64,000 bases of DNA from Acinetobacter lwoffii (GCF_024129355.1 NZ_JAMXXP010000001.1:124001-188000), one strand, 5' to 3'. Positions 24,495 through 36,100 are shown, counted from the first letter of the stretch. Made by a program: numbers and translations. Notes: generated from the sequence alone by a model not told the origin.

Positions 24495-26990
24495 CTAGAA
24501 TTTAAAAGTAACATCTGCGATAAATTGGCGGCCGATTTGTGGATAGACAATACCCGAATCCAGATAGAAATTATCACGATTCGTCACATTGTTAATCGTT
24601 AAACCTAAAATGGCTTTAAGGTCCTTATTTAAAGGAATATCATAGGTCGTCCGTACATCCCAGTAGAAGGTATTTTGGGTGGTGTATGGGATATACATAT
24701 CATATTGTTCATTATTTTTATCAGAATAACCTTTTGATATTTTCTTCATGGCATCCACTTTGCCTTGGTAACTGATGAAGTTATTAATGCTTAAAGGAAT
24801 CCGGTCAAATTTAATATTCCAACCTAAACGTGTTGTCCAGGGAGTATTAAAGATTTCAGATGGCTTATCTTCAGCATTGATCAATTTACCATCGTAGTAG
24901 ATGATGGGAGTGCCGGTATAATACGCTGTGCTGTATGAGTCGAAGTTACGCTGGGTTTCAGTATAATCTGCATTTAGGCTGAACAAATGCTGTGTGCCAA
25001 ATAACTTCAATGGGCTAATGTTAATCAGGCTTAAGGTATAAATATTTGATTCAGATTTACCTTCATTATCATAAGTATAGCTAAAGCGATTGGTTGAAAC
25101 GGCTGGATCTTTAACTGATTCTGTGCGGCGGATCTGGTTCTTATTTTTACGATTAACCCATTTTAGACCAATACGGCTATTTGCATATTCAGCATTGATT
25201 CCGAACATGGTTTCATCTGCATAAGGGCTATCAAGCTGCGAACGATAAGTAAAAGAACCGGCATATGCTTTTTCTTTCCAGTCGGCTGATAGGTTGTCAC
25301 GTGTTTGGCGAATGATCAATAAACCTTTTTGATCTTGTAATTCATTATAAAAGGCATTTAAACCATAGTAGCGGTTCCAGCCAGTGGTAAAGGATAATTG
25401 TTCATTAGCAAAAGGTTTAAAAACAAATGAGCTACGTGGTGCAACATTATTATTTTTAGTTAAGCTGTCATAGTCTGCACGTAAGCCAAGTGTTGCAGTG
25501 AAGTATTTGTCCCATTGAATCTGATCCTGTAAAAATACATGCCAACGGTCTTGCTGTACCTCAGTTTTACCTGCCAAATAAGAGGTGCGATTTTTTAGAA
25601 ACTGTCCGTCTTGGCCATTTCCTTCATCACATGCATCATATTTATTACCAGTATTTAAATAACAGCTGAGATTGGCAATATTTCCAGTCGCACTAGAATA
25701 AATGCTTGTTGTGACAGGACGTTCCCAATAAGCATTATAGTGTCCATATCCTCCGCCCATTTTGAACGTGTGGGTCGTGTGCTGGGTTTGAATGGGTTCA
25801 AATAATGCCTTAAGACTATATTCCAGTTTTTCTTCCTGCTGCTGAGTGCTTCCGAAGCTGCCTTCAATTTGCATACCCGAGGACTTCCAGTTTTTGGTTG
25901 ATGATTTCAACCAGGAAATATTATCTGTCGCACTTTTACGGTTTGCACTCTGCGTTTGATAATTGACTTGTTGCTCAAGTTCAACTGAATTCAATTTATT
26001 TTTTAAGTTGATATAGAAACTTTGGCTGTCTGATGTATGTGAGCTTTGGGAGTTATGAGTCGATGAAAGAAAATAGTCACCACTCGATTCCATGAATTGT
26101 GTGCCAATCTTTAAAACCGTATTGTCACTGGGAGTATAGAAAAACTCTATACCTGCATTGTTTGAACCTCGTTTTTGTTCATAAGAATCTGGTTTAGCAA
26201 TACTTGTTTTTAAAGGAATATCTGCACGGCGATATGAACCAAATGCCTTGAAACCCCAACTTTCAGCAAGTTTGCCATATGACGTTGCACTGATCCCTTG
26301 ACGTGTAAAGAAAGGTTGTTTGCTTTCACTGGTTGAATTTTCAAATTCTTCAGCTGCTTCTTTACTAGGGGAGTTGATGTCTGACCAATGATCAGAAGTA
26401 TAGTCATAGCTCAGGCTGCCATGAATTTTACCAATTTCGGTTTGGGGAGCACAGGTTTCTGCACTGACTACGCCACCTGTGAACTCACCAAATTCGGCAC
26501 CCACATTGCTATCAAGTAAGGTGATTTTACACAGCAGATCGGCATTAATTGTCACTGCTTGGGAGCTTCCCATCATTTCATTCAGGGTATTACTTTTTGC
26601 GTCACTACCTGGATTAATGTTGTTATTAATGCTGAGGCCATTGATCAAAAACTTATTATCGTATGGTAGGCTGCCATTAATACTGATATCCGTCGCGTTG
26701 AGTTCGCCTTGTTGCAATCCACTACGTGCGTTTGAATCAAATTGTACATTCGGATTAACTTTTAATAATTCAGTAATGGTCTTAGAGCCATTTGGTATTT
26801 GCTGTATGTCCTCTTTATTGTAAACCGTTTTCCCCACCTCATTTTCTTGCTGAGCTTCGATAATAATTGTGTTGAACTTAATCGTTGTTTCATTGAGAAC
26901 AGGCTCTTGATAATTCGATTCTTTTGCAAAACTAGATGTTGATAAAGCTGTTAAAACTGCAATAGAAAGTGGGGAATAAGCAAAACGCAT
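24495..26990 (-). CDS. TonB-dependent outer-membrane receptor
   Basis: The 831-residue protein has a signal peptide ending near STSSFA, then a plug domain (about 50-180; ITELLKVNPNVQF, then EFGEFTGGVVSAET) and a 22-strand-type beta-barrel ending in the aromatic VTFKF. Such receptors import ferric siderophores, haem or other scarce ligands with TonB energy. Two Fur-box-like sites precede the gene, so repression by iron is likely. Unusual are paired cysteines in the plug and the extracellular part. The ligand cannot be inferred. Codon use looks more AT-rich than neighbours, and the gene sits between two identical tRNA genes. Confidence 0.85.
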   Translation of the reverse strand: MRFAYSPLSIAVLTALSTSSFAKESNYQEPVLNETTIKFNTIIIEAQQENEVGKTVYNKEDIQQIPNGSKTITELLKVNPNVQFDSNARSGLQQGELNATDISINGSLPYDNKFLINGLSINNNINPGSDAKSNTLNEMMGSSQAVTINADLLCKITLLDSNVGAEFGEFTGGVVSAETCAPQTEIGKIHGSLSYDYTSDHWSDINSPSKEAAEEFENSTSESKQPFFTRQGISATSYGKLAESWGFKAFGSYRRADIPLKTSIAKPDSYEQKRGSNNAGIEFFYTPSDNTVLKIGTQFMESSGDYFLSSTHNSQSSHTSDSQSFYINLKNKLNSVELEQQVNYQTQSANRKSATDNISWLKSSTKNWKSSGMQIEGSFGSTQQQEEKLEYSLKALFEPIQTQHTTHTFKMGGGYGHYNAYWERPVTTSIYSSATGNIANLSCYLNTGNKYDACDEGNGQDGQFLKNRTSYLAGKTEVQQDRWHVFLQDQIQWDKYFTATLGLRADYDSLTKNNNVAPRSSFVFKPFANEQLSFTTGWNRYYGLNAFYNELQDQKGLLIIRQTRDNLSADWKEKAYAGSFTYRSQLDSPYADETMFGINAEYANSRIGLKWVNRKNKNQIRRTESVKDPAVSTNRFSYTYDNEGKSESNIYTLSLINISPLKLFGTQHLFSLNADYTETQRNFDSYSTAYYTGTPIIYYDGKLINAEDKPSEIFNTPWTTRLGWNIKFDRIPLSINNFISYQGKVDAMKKISKGYSDKNNEQYDMYIPYTTQNTFYWDVRTTYDIPLNKDLKAILGLTINNVTNRDNFYLDSGIVYPQIGRQFIADVTFKF

Positions 26991-27012
26991 GAGAAGGGTT
27001 GAATATGCGAAA

Positions 27013-27031
27013 GATAATGGAAGTGATTATC
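27013..27031 (-). promoter_or_regulatory. Fur box 1
   Basis: The 19-mer GATAATGGAAGTGATTATC matches 15 of 19 positions of the E. coli Fur consensus and lies 23 bp before the receptor start codon. Confidence 0.7.
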
Positions 27032-27060
27032 ATTAAATTTAAGAAGGCGATCAATAGTAA

Positions 27061-27075
27061 TGAGAATTATTTTCA
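27061..27075 (-). promoter_or_regulatory. Fur box 2
   Basis: TGAGAATTATTTTCA is a 7-1-7 inverted repeat matching 13 of 15 Fur-consensus positions, 30 bp upstream of box 1. Two boxes suggest cooperative repression by Fur-Fe2+. Confidence 0.65.
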
Positions 27076-27149
27076 TTAATTAGTAAAAGCGTAAGACTTG
27101 AGCAGCTTAAGATGCTGATCAAAGAAATATAAAGAAGAGAAAAAATAGA

Positions 27150-27225
27150 TGGCGTCCCTACGGGGATTCGAACCCCGGTTACCGCCGTGAAAGGGCGATG
27201 TCCTAGGCCTCTAGACGATAGGGAC
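27150..27225 (-). tRNA. tRNA-Glu (UUC), copy 5
   Basis: Identical 76-nt copy with encoded CCA, just downstream of rnt on the same strand. Confidence 0.97.
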
Positions 27226-27242
27226 GTTTAGAAGATGGCGGT

Positions 27243-27271
27243 ATCTTATTGATCCGCCACCAGAGTGTCAA
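27243..27271 (-). promoter_or_regulatory. Promoter of tRNA-Glu copy 5, inside the 3' end of rnt
   Basis: On the minus strand: -35 box TTGACA (27271-27266), 17-bp spacer and -10 box TAAGAT (27248-27243). The -10 box contains the rnt stop codon. Confidence 0.8.
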
Positions 27272-27905
27272 GCAGGTGAGGTGCGAGTTTGTTTAAAATA
27301 TAGCAAAACAGTTCAGCGGTCTTCTGCGTATCATATAATGCAGAATGGGCTTCTTTGCCATCAAACTCAATCCCAGCCTGAATACAGGATTTTGCCAGTA
27401 CGGTCTGACCAAACATCACCGCACTTAAAGTCACTGTATCGAAGACAGAAAAACTATGAAATGGGTTCTGGTTTTTGGTTCCGGTACGCGCAATCGCGGC
27501 CTGAAGAAAACCCAAATCGAAATGTGCATTGTGTCCAACTAAAACTGCATGGGTACAGTTTTGCTGGCGACGCACTTCATTCACAGATTTAAAAATACGC
27601 TTAAGCGCAGTTTTTTCATCTTCGGCCATGGCGATTCGCATCGGATTCGAAGGATCGATCCCAATAAACTCCAGCGAACGTCGGTCGAGATTTGCCCCTT
27701 CGAAAGGATTGATATGTGCATGGTAAGCTTGACCCGGCACAAATTGACCCTCCTCATTATAAACAATCGGAATGGCCGCAATTTCCAGCAATGCATCAGT
27801 CTGCGCATTAAAACCTGCAGTCTCGACATCGACAACTACAGGTAAGAATCCACGAAAACGTTGACCAATGATTGGGAGCGTTTCATTTGTCACACTTTTC
27901 TCCAT
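27246..27905 (-). CDS. rnt: Ribonuclease T
   Basis: The 219-residue DEDDh exonuclease has Exo[10 protein letters not shown], Exo[14 protein letters not shown] and Exo[17 protein letters not shown]. RNase T trims 3' ends of tRNA and other stable RNAs as a homodimer. Its start overlaps the end of pyrC by 16 bases, so the two are co-transcribed. A tRNA gene with its own promoter follows immediately. Confidence 0.95.
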   Translation of the reverse strand: MEKSVTNETLPIIGQRFRGFLPVVVDVETAGFNAQTDALLEIAAIPIVYNEEGQFVPGQAYHAHINPFEGANLDRRSLEFIGIDPSNPMRIAMAEDEKTALKRIFKSVNEVRRQQNCTHAVLVGHNAHFDLGFLQAAIARTGTKNQNPFHSFSVFDTVTLSAVMFGQTVLAKSCIQAGIEFDGKEAHSALYDTQKTAELFCYILNKLAPHLLDTLVADQ

Positions 27906-28924
27906 TGAATGGTTTTACCAGCATACAGTGGGATAATCTGTTCACCATCCAGATAGTCTAAACTTTCAGGGATTACTTGATCTTCTTTAACCAGGGTAAT
28001 GGTATTGGTATTACGTGGCAGGCCATAGAAGTCTGCACCAAAATGGCTGGCAAAACCTTCCAGGCGTTCAATTTTACCCACCTGATCAAATGCCTGAGCA
28101 TACAGCTCAATGGCAGTCGGCGCACTATAACATCCTGCACAGCCACACGCATTTTCTTTTGCATTTTTTGAATGCGGCGCGCTATCTGTTCCCAGGAAAA
28201 ATTTAGGATTACCGCTGGTTGCGACTTCCAGCAAAGTTTGCTGATGCGTTTGACGTTTTAAAATCGGCAAGCAGTAGAAATGCGGCTTGATCCCACCAAC
28301 CAGCATGTCATTGCGGTTAAACAATAAATGTTGCGGCGTAATGGTTGCAGCGACATTACGGTCTTGCTCAAGTACAAAGTTTGCTGCTTCGCTGGTGGTG
28401 ATGTGTTCGAGCACCAGTTTCAGCTTGGGAAATTGTCTGAGTAAGGGAGCCAGCACTTCATCCAGGAAACGCTTTTCACGGTCAAAAATATCGACATGAT
28501 TATGCGTCACTTCACCATGTAGCAATAAAGGCACTTGGTGTTCTTCAAGCTGTTCAATTACGCCGTAGACTTTGCTCATATCGCTCACACCACTATCGGA
28601 GTTGGTGGTCGCACCCGCAGGATAGAGCTTGATGGCATTGACATGCGCAGATTCTTTGATCTTTTTAACTTCACTTGCCGGGGTGTTGTCAGTGAAATAC
28701 AGCACCATACGCGGGTCGAAATTTACCCCTTCAGGCACATGTGCCATGATACGTTCACGGTAAGCATTGGCCTCTTCGACGGTTTTTACGGGTGGCACCA
28801 GATTTGGCATGCAAATGGCACGAGAAAACTGCTTGGCTAAATCGGGAACGGTACGTTGAAGTGCTAAACCATCACGCAGGTGAACGTGCCAATCATCTGG
28901 CTGGAGAATCGTAATCGTATTCAA
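27890..28924 (-). CDS. pyrC: Dihydroorotase, PyrC
   Basis: The 344-residue zinc enzyme has the metal-binding HVHLRDG near the N-terminus, [14 protein letters not shown] with the bridging Lys, the His residues of LLLHGEVTH and LVLEHITT, and [10 protein letters not shown]. It closes carbamoyl-aspartate to dihydroorotate in pyrimidine synthesis. The start is TTG; no in-frame ATG lies upstream at a useful distance, and length fits the 340-350-residue family. It is the first gene of a pyrC-rnt operon. Confidence 0.95.
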   Translation of the reverse strand: MNTITILQPDDWHVHLRDGLALQRTVPDLAKQFSRAICMPNLVPPVKTVEEANAYRERIMAHVPEGVNFDPRMVLYFTDNTPASEVKKIKESAHVNAIKLYPAGATTNSDSGVSDMSKVYGVIEQLEEHQVPLLLHGEVTHNHVDIFDREKRFLDEVLAPLLRQFPKLKLVLEHITTSEAANFVLEQDRNVAATITPQHLLFNRNDMLVGGIKPHFYCLPILKRQTHQQTLLEVATSGNPKFFLGTDSAPHSKNAKENACGCAGCYSAPTAIELYAQAFDQVGKIERLEGFASHFGADFYGLPRNTNTITLVKEDQVIPESLDYLDGEQIIPLYAGKTIQWRKV

Positions 28925-29076
28925 GGCAAATTCAGTCGAACAAATAAAACAAATGATAATCCATCTATAGTAAAAATGGTAACGAGAAAGCGCTACAAAA
29001 TAAGGGATATGTATAAATTAATTTTAAAAAGTATGTTATTTTAAAATTAATAAAAAAATTACATAAATACTTGGCA

Positions 29077-30348
29077 ATGGAATACAAGTACAATCTAGTG
29101 AAATTGCAAGATGATAAAGAAGACATAGAACAACTGATTACACGGCAAAGTCAGCGTGTAGGCCCGGTCTTCCCTCAACATCTGGAACAAGAATTCTGGA
29201 CCAAAAATCTGGAACGCGCCCGCAAACATGTCGAAAAATATGTGTGGGCTGGGGTATTGGCCTATTTCCTTTTTTTAGTGGTAATGATTCCTACAGATTA
29301 CTGGAGCATCAGCAAAGAATATTTCGTGCATGATTTTGTCCTGTGTATGTTGGGCTTGCTCAACGGCGGCGTGTCATTAATTATTTTTTATATGTTCTCC
29401 TGTTTACCCAAGATCAAGCGCTTTTTTCCTCAGGCTTCGATGCTGTTGGTATTCTGGGTACAGGTGTCAATTTCATGTATCACCATGTCGATTAAAACTG
29501 ATGCCTTGCAGCATCAATCCATGGCGATAGTCACGATCGTATATATCCTGGGTTATGTTCTGACCGGTATTAAGCCGATTCAGATGCTGGTCACCGGATT
29601 ACTCGCTGCGGCAACTACTATTCTTGTATTGTTTAGCCTTTCAGTTGAATTTAATCCTATGGTTTTTGGCCGGATTTTAATTGGAAGTTGCTTGCTGGGT
29701 TATGTGATTAGCCATATGATTTTTGCCCGTGAGCGTGTGATATTTCTCTATAGCATTCGCGCCAGAATCAGTGAGCAGATCCAGCGTATCCATACCAACG
29801 AATTATTACATTTGAGTCAGTACGATGAGCTGACCAAGATTTCCAATCGACGGACTTTTGATGAGACGCTGCAAGTCCATTTCGAACGTGCACATCGTGA
29901 AGAAACGGCATTGGCAATTCTGTTTATCGATGTAGATTTCTTTAAAAATTACAACGATTTTTATGGGCATCAGAAAGGTGATGATGTCATTTCGACTATT
30001 GCCAAAACCATCAAAAATGCGATCCGTCATATGGACTTTGTCGCGCGTTATGGCGGGGAAGAGTTTGTGGTGCTCTTGCCAGAAACGGATGCACATGGTG
30101 CTTATGCAGTGGCTTCAAATATTTTTAAGGCGATTGATCGTCTGGAAATTCCACATGAAAAATCCTCGGTTGCGAAACATATCACCATCAGTTTAGGCAT
30201 TACCGTCTATCGTGGTGAAGATGATATTGATAAAGACGCCTTATTGGGAATCGCGGATCAGGCGCTATATCGTGCCAAACAGCTTGGACGCAACCAGATT
30301 TATTATCAGTCCATTCGTTCAGTCAATTCAGATATCGCAAATGGTTAG
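29077..30348 (+). CDS. Membrane diguanylate cyclase (GGDEF)
   Basis: The 423-residue protein has about six transmembrane helices (roughly residues 55-235) and a C-terminal GGDEF domain with active-site GGEEF at about 326-330. The inhibitory-site motif RHMD lies five residues before it, so product feedback inhibition is expected. It makes c-di-GMP at the membrane in response to an unknown signal. ATG at 29077 is preferred to the TTG two codons earlier; neither has a strong ribosome-binding site. Confidence 0.9.
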   Translation: MEYKYNLVKLQDDKEDIEQLITRQSQRVGPVFPQHLEQEFWTKNLERARKHVEKYVWAGVLAYFLFLVVMIPTDYWSISKEYFVHDFVLCMLGLLNGGVSLIIFYMFSCLPKIKRFFPQASMLLVFWVQVSISCITMSIKTDALQHQSMAIVTIVYILGYVLTGIKPIQMLVTGLLAAATTILVLFSLSVEFNPMVFGRILIGSCLLGYVISHMIFARERVIFLYSIRARISEQIQRIHTNELLHLSQYDELTKISNRRTFDETLQVHFERAHREETALAILFIDVDFFKNYNDFYGHQKGDDVISTIAKTIKNAIRHMDFVARYGGEEFVVLLPETDAHGAYAVASNIFKAIDRLEIPHEKSSVAKHITISLGITVYRGEDDIDKDALLGIADQALYRAKQLGRNQIYYQSIRSVNSDIANG

Positions 30349-30380
30349 AGATTATTACAATCAATAAACGAACCCTCAAT

Positions 30381-30409
30381 AAAAAACCGCTCATCAGGAG
30401 CGGTTTTTT
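30381..30409. terminator. Bidirectional terminator
   Basis: AAAAAACCGCTC and GAGCGGTTTTTT are perfect arms around a five-base loop between the diguanylate cyclase gene and the convergent argG. Confidence 0.92.
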
Positions 30410-30432
30410 ATGAAACTAAAAAGGACTAAAAC

Positions 30433-31776
<1,344 letters not shown>

Positions 31777-32021
31777 TCATCCTAATGATATGAAATAGGC
31801 ACGCCAGAATTGGTGGCCTGAAAAAATACATATTGCATCAATTGTATCATTAATTTATTTAGGTTTGCTTTAGAAAAGAAAAACTCGTTTTAAAATCTCT
31901 ATTCAATAGGCTTAAATAATCATAAATCGCACGATTTTCACCAGAATCCTGCTGAAAACGGAAGAAATTGGTTATATTCAGCCGAATAAAGTTAAAAATC
32001 AGATAAAACAGGAATAAAAGC

Positions 32022-32375
32022 ATGGCGACTCGCATCCCACCTTTACCTAATTTAAATCTTAAAGCTAAGAATGAAACGCTGGCACTGTTACATGGGATTT
32101 ATGCCGGCCTGATTGGTTTTAGTACAGTGCTGTTTTTATATCTTGAATATCAGCAATCTAGTATTTCCATGCTGAGTTTAGCTGTGGTGCTGCTGCTTTT
32201 AGGCTTGCTGATGTTTTTTAATATACAGGCCAGTATCAAGGTGAAGCAGGACAATGGTTCAGGACAAACTTTATCCAGAATAATGGCCATCCTGATGTTG
32301 CTGAGTTTTCCAATTGGTACAGTATTGGGCGCGATTGCATTATGGAAATCCACTGCACGGCAATGGCAGAGCTAA
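32022..32375 (+). CDS. Small inner-membrane protein, unknown
   Basis: The 117-residue protein has a hydrophilic N-terminus of about 20 residues, then three hydrophobic helices (roughly 22-42, 49-70 and 87-110). I recognise no family. It lies alone between argG, which is divergent, and fadH, with ATG preceded by ACAGGAATAAAAGC, a reasonable ribosome-binding site. Confidence 0.7.
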   Translation: MATRIPPLPNLNLKAKNETLALLHGIYAGLIGFSTVLFLYLEYQQSSISMLSLAVVLLLLGLLMFFNIQASIKVKQDNGSGQTLSRIMAILMLLSFPIGTVLGAIALWKSTARQWQS

Positions 32376-32515
32376 TTCGTGATGTATAGAACGAGCTGTT
32401 TTCGAAGATTGATGTTTGTGCCTGAAAATGCTGAACTCCGGGTCATAAAAAGCCTCTGAAAATCAGTTAAAGTAAGGGAATGACTTGCTCAGCCAAATAT
32501 AATCAGGGATTTGTT

Positions 32516-34552
32516 ATGACCACGACGCGCTATGCCAACATTTTAAAGCCACTGCATTTGGGTTTTACCACCATTAAAAATCGGGTGGTGATGGGGTCGA
32601 TGCATACTGGTCTGGAAGACCGCTTCTATAATTATCCTAAACTAGCTGCGTATTTTGGTGAACGAGCAAAGGGTGGCGTAGGTCTGCTGATTACGGGTGG
32701 TATATCGCCAAACCGTCAAGGCTGGTTATTGCCGGCAGGCGGCACCATGAATACCTTGGGCGATATTGCACCACATCGATTAGTCACCCATGCAGTTCAT
32801 AAACATGGTGCCAAAATCCTTTTGCAGATTCTGCATGCCGGACGTTATGGCTATCAGCCTTTTGTGGTCTCGGCCAGTCCAATCAAATCGCCGATTTCTC
32901 CTTTTAAACCGCGTGAAATGTCAGATAAGCAGATTTTGAATACGATTCAGGATTATGTAAAAACTGCTAGCATTGCTAAAAAGGCCGGCTATGATGGCGT
33001 GGAAATCATGGGTTCTGAAGGTTATTTGCTAAATCAGTTTTTAAGCCGTCATGTCAATCAGCGTACCGACCGTTGGGGAGGTCCGATCGAAAACCGGATG
33101 CGTTTCGCTGTAGAAATCGTCAAAGCCATTCGTGAAGAAATTGGCAAAAAATTTATTATCTGTTTTCGTTTGTCGCTTCTGGACTTGGTACATGATGGCA
33201 ATACCATGCAAGAAGTGATTACCGTTGCTAAAGCATTAGAAAAGGCCGGGATAACTTTACTTAATACCGGTATTGGCTGGCATGAAGCGCGTATTCCCAC
33301 TATTGTGACTTCTGTACCGCGTGCTGCTTTTGTCGATTACACGGCTGAAGTTAAGAAACATGTTTCGGTGCCGGTGATTGCATCCAACCGGATCAATATG
33401 CCAGACACTGCCGAAGCAATTCTGGCTTCTGGTCAGGCAGATATGGTGCAGATGGCACGTCCACTTTTGGCAGATGCGTTCTGGGTCAATAAAACTGCAA
33501 CCAATCGTGTTGATGAAATCAATACCTGTATTGCCTGTAATCAGGCTTGTCTGGATCATACCTTTAAAAACCAGCGCGCAACCTGTCTGGTCAATCCGCG
33601 TGCCGCTTATGAGACCGAACTGGTCTATGTCAAAACTAAAAAACCGAAAAGTATTGCAGTGATTGGTGGTGGTGTTGCAGGTCTGTCAGCGGCTACTGTC
33701 GCAGCCAGTCGCGGGCATGATGTCACTTTGTTTGAGGCCAGTCATGAAGTAGGCGGGCAGTTCAATCTGGCTAAAGTGATTCCGGGGAAAGAAGAATTTC
33801 ACGAAACGATTCGTTATTTTAAAGTGCAGCTAGAAAAAACCGGAGTTGATCTGCGTCTCAATACCCGAGTCAACCGCGAGCAGTTGGAGCGTGAGGGTTT
33901 TGATGAGGTGATTGTGGCTACAGGGGTTGTGCCGCGTGCCTTGAATATCGAAGGCAGTCAGGCACCACAAGTATTATCTTATGCAGAAGTGCTACGTGGC
34001 GCACCTGTCGGTGATCGTGTTGCGGTTATTGGCGCAGGCGGGATCGGTTTTGATGTGTCCGAGTTTTTATTAAAGCCACCGCATCAAATACAGCCGCAAC
34101 CTGTGGATGAGTGGAAGCGTGAATGGGGTGTAGATTCTCATCCAGATTATGTGACTGAAGGCGGGTTACAGCGTGCTGAAGTAGAACCTCCAGTACGGGA
34201 AATTTATCTATTACAACGTAAAAAGACACCGCTTGGCGCAGGACTAGGCAAGACTTCAGGCTGGGTACATCGTGCCCAATTAAAAAAACATGCCGTGCGG
34301 ATGTTGCGCGGTGTGCAATATAAATCTGTCACGGATGAAGGCTTATGGATTGAGGTAGATGGCCATGCTCAATTATTGCGTGTGGATAGCATTGTGGTAT
34401 GTGCAGGTCAGGAATCGGTAAAAGACCTGATGCCGAGTGCTGGGGAAAATACCTTGGCGCAGTATCATATTATTGGCGGTGCAAAACTGGCTGCTGAACT
34501 CGATGCCAAGCGCGCCATTCGTGAGGGAGCGGAATTAGCAGCAAAACTGTAA
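32516..34552 (+). CDS. fadH: 2,4-dienoyl-CoA reductase (NADPH), FadH
   Basis: The 678-residue protein has an OYE-like FMN barrel (1-340), a 4Fe-4S cluster site CIACNQAC...C (about 340-360) and C-terminal FAD/NADPH domains with the GGGVAGLSAA and GAGGIGFD nucleotide motifs. This matches FadH, which reduces 2,4-dienoyl-CoA during oxidation of polyunsaturated fatty acids. ATG at 32516 is chosen because AGGGA lies six bases upstream; a longer frame from 32480 exists. Confidence 0.93.
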   Translation: MTTTRYANILKPLHLGFTTIKNRVVMGSMHTGLEDRFYNYPKLAAYFGERAKGGVGLLITGGISPNRQGWLLPAGGTMNTLGDIAPHRLVTHAVHKHGAKILLQILHAGRYGYQPFVVSASPIKSPISPFKPREMSDKQILNTIQDYVKTASIAKKAGYDGVEIMGSEGYLLNQFLSRHVNQRTDRWGGPIENRMRFAVEIVKAIREEIGKKFIICFRLSLLDLVHDGNTMQEVITVAKALEKAGITLLNTGIGWHEARIPTIVTSVPRAAFVDYTAEVKKHVSVPVIASNRINMPDTAEAILASGQADMVQMARPLLADAFWVNKTATNRVDEINTCIACNQACLDHTFKNQRATCLVNPRAAYETELVYVKTKKPKSIAVIGGGVAGLSAATVAASRGHDVTLFEASHEVGGQFNLAKVIPGKEEFHETIRYFKVQLEKTGVDLRLNTRVNREQLEREGFDEVIVATGVVPRALNIEGSQAPQVLSYAEVLRGAPVGDRVAVIGAGGIGFDVSEFLLKPPHQIQPQPVDEWKREWGVDSHPDYVTEGGLQRAEVEPPVREIYLLQRKKTPLGAGLGKTSGWVHRAQLKKHAVRMLRGVQYKSVTDEGLWIEVDGHAQLLRVDSIVVCAGQESVKDLMPSAGENTLAQYHIIGGAKLAAELDAKRAIREGAELAAKL

Positions 34553-34639
34553 GGATTTGATGAAACTATATGCAGTTGATTGCATTCACTGTAATTTTCA
34601 CTTGTCAGCCGGACAAAAGCTCCGTATTATTGCGCCCAT

Positions 34640-34729
34640 GGAAGCGTGGCAGAGCGGTTTAATGCACCGGTCTTGAAAACCGACGAGGGTGTGAGTCCTC
34701 CGTGAGTTCGAATCTCACCGCTTCCGCCA
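34640..34729 (+). tRNA. tRNA-Ser (anticodon UGA)
   Basis: The 90-nt gene has the long variable arm of class II tRNAs, TGA in the anticodon loop, GAGTTCGAATCTC in the T-arm and an encoded CCA end. Confidence 0.97.
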
Positions 34730-34735
34730 AATTTT

Positions 34736-34766
34736 AAAAACCCCAGTCGAAAGATTGGGGTTTTTT
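34736..34766 (+). terminator. Terminator of tRNA-Ser
   Basis: AAAAACCCCA and TGGGGTTTTTT arms around a short loop, six bases after the tRNA. Confidence 0.9.
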
Positions 34767-34853
34767 ATTTCTATGATTTTAATAAAACGATTTAAAATAA
34801 GCTGATAGCGAACAAAGTCAAAATTTTAAAATTCCATAATTAATAAATATTCT

Positions 34854-35825
34854 TTAATTGCCTACTTCAATTTTGATTAATGCCAACGCAATTCTTTCCA
34901 CATGTTGGTAAGCCGGTTGTTCCAGTTCTTCACCAAAAATATCCGGGTCAATTTCTTCATAGGACCAGATTATATTTTGATGCTGTTTCATCAAATCTTT
35001 AAGATGCTGCAAAAACAGATTGCCATGTTCAGTCACGGTCACACCGGTATATAGAAATAAATGTCCGCCAGAATTCAGGCGCTGTAGACCTTCTTTTATA
35101 ATCCTGAATGATAAATCACAGCCATCCAGCGCATTACCGCCATGACGATATTGACGTTGTTCGGGATCAATTAAATACGGTGGATTAGCAAAAATCAGAT
35201 CAAATTTTCCATCAAGATTGGAAAATAAATTACTTTGAACCGGATGAATATGGTTTAAGCCGGCAAAACTGATATTAATCTGGCTATAGAGCAAGGCTTT
35301 GGGATTCAGGTCTGCAACCATAATTTCATTAACATCTGGAAAATGTCTGGCAATGCTGATCGCGGCTGCTGAAGTGCCACAACACATTTCCACGGCCCGT
35401 TTGAAAGGACGAGGCTGAGTGGCTAGATATTGCTTGAGATGATAGATAAAGCGATACGTATCCGGGCCAAAAAATACCGCATCTTGCTGAGTAGTCGGAA
35501 AAGCTGAATGAATAAAGAGTTCGCCATCGAGTGAAGAAACTCGAATCTGACTCAAGTATTGATCTTCCTGAACCTGTAGAAGTTGATGTTCTTGCAATAA
35601 TTCAAACAGAACGGGATCAAGATCAGTTTTTTTAAAGTTTAGATTCCAGCCAAAGATATCCTGAAGGGTTCTGTGCTTATAAATTTCATTCTTTTTCCGA
35701 TTCAGAATTCGCTGGTGGGAAAGTGGTGTAATGGTCGTGAACTGATAATCTTGTTGTTTTAAAAAGGCTAATAAATAAAACAAAGCTTGCTGCTGGATGC
35801 TTTGCATCTCTAAAATCTGGTTCAT
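34854..35825 (-). CDS. Class I SAM-dependent methyltransferase with NPPY motif
   Basis: The 323-residue protein has a small N-terminal helical region, then a Rossmann methyltransferase domain: VEMCCGTSAAAISIA for SAM binding and FANPPYL, typical of methylation at an amide or exocyclic nitrogen (PrmC, RlmF, RlmG type). Arrangement and length resemble PrmC-like protein glutamine methyltransferases, but the prmC partner prfA is not next to it. The substrate is unresolved. Confidence 0.7.
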   Translation of the reverse strand: MNQILEMQSIQQQALFYLLAFLKQQDYQFTTITPLSHQRILNRKKNEIYKHRTLQDIFGWNLNFKKTDLDPVLFELLQEHQLLQVQEDQYLSQIRVSSLDGELFIHSAFPTTQQDAVFFGPDTYRFIYHLKQYLATQPRPFKRAVEMCCGTSAAAISIARHFPDVNEIMVADLNPKALLYSQINISFAGLNHIHPVQSNLFSNLDGKFDLIFANPPYLIDPEQRQYRHGGNALDGCDLSFRIIKEGLQRLNSGGHLFLYTGVTVTEHGNLFLQHLKDLMKQHQNIIWSYEEIDPDIFGEELEQPAYQHVERIALALIKIEVGN

Positions 35826-36100
35826 ACGAATATGCTCTTCTATTTATTTAACCTACATGAAAAGATTAATTCACTTTATGCCTGCAAAAGACAATATCAA
35901 ACCAGTCGTGAATGATCAAAGCTATACAGCACTGGATTCCATGGAAAGGGATCAGTTTATATTCACCTAAATAATGCATTGCTTAGGTAAAAATGTGATG
36001 AGAATTGGTTGGATTTGTATAGGTCGTAGGCATAATTTTATTGGTTAAGCAGCCTTATTATGATTTTGCGAACTATTATTTTTTATTCATGATTATACGT
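35826..36100. other. Non-coding gap
   Basis: AT-rich DNA upstream of the methyltransferase gene. I see no open frame, RNA gene or clear promoter here. Confidence 0.5.
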
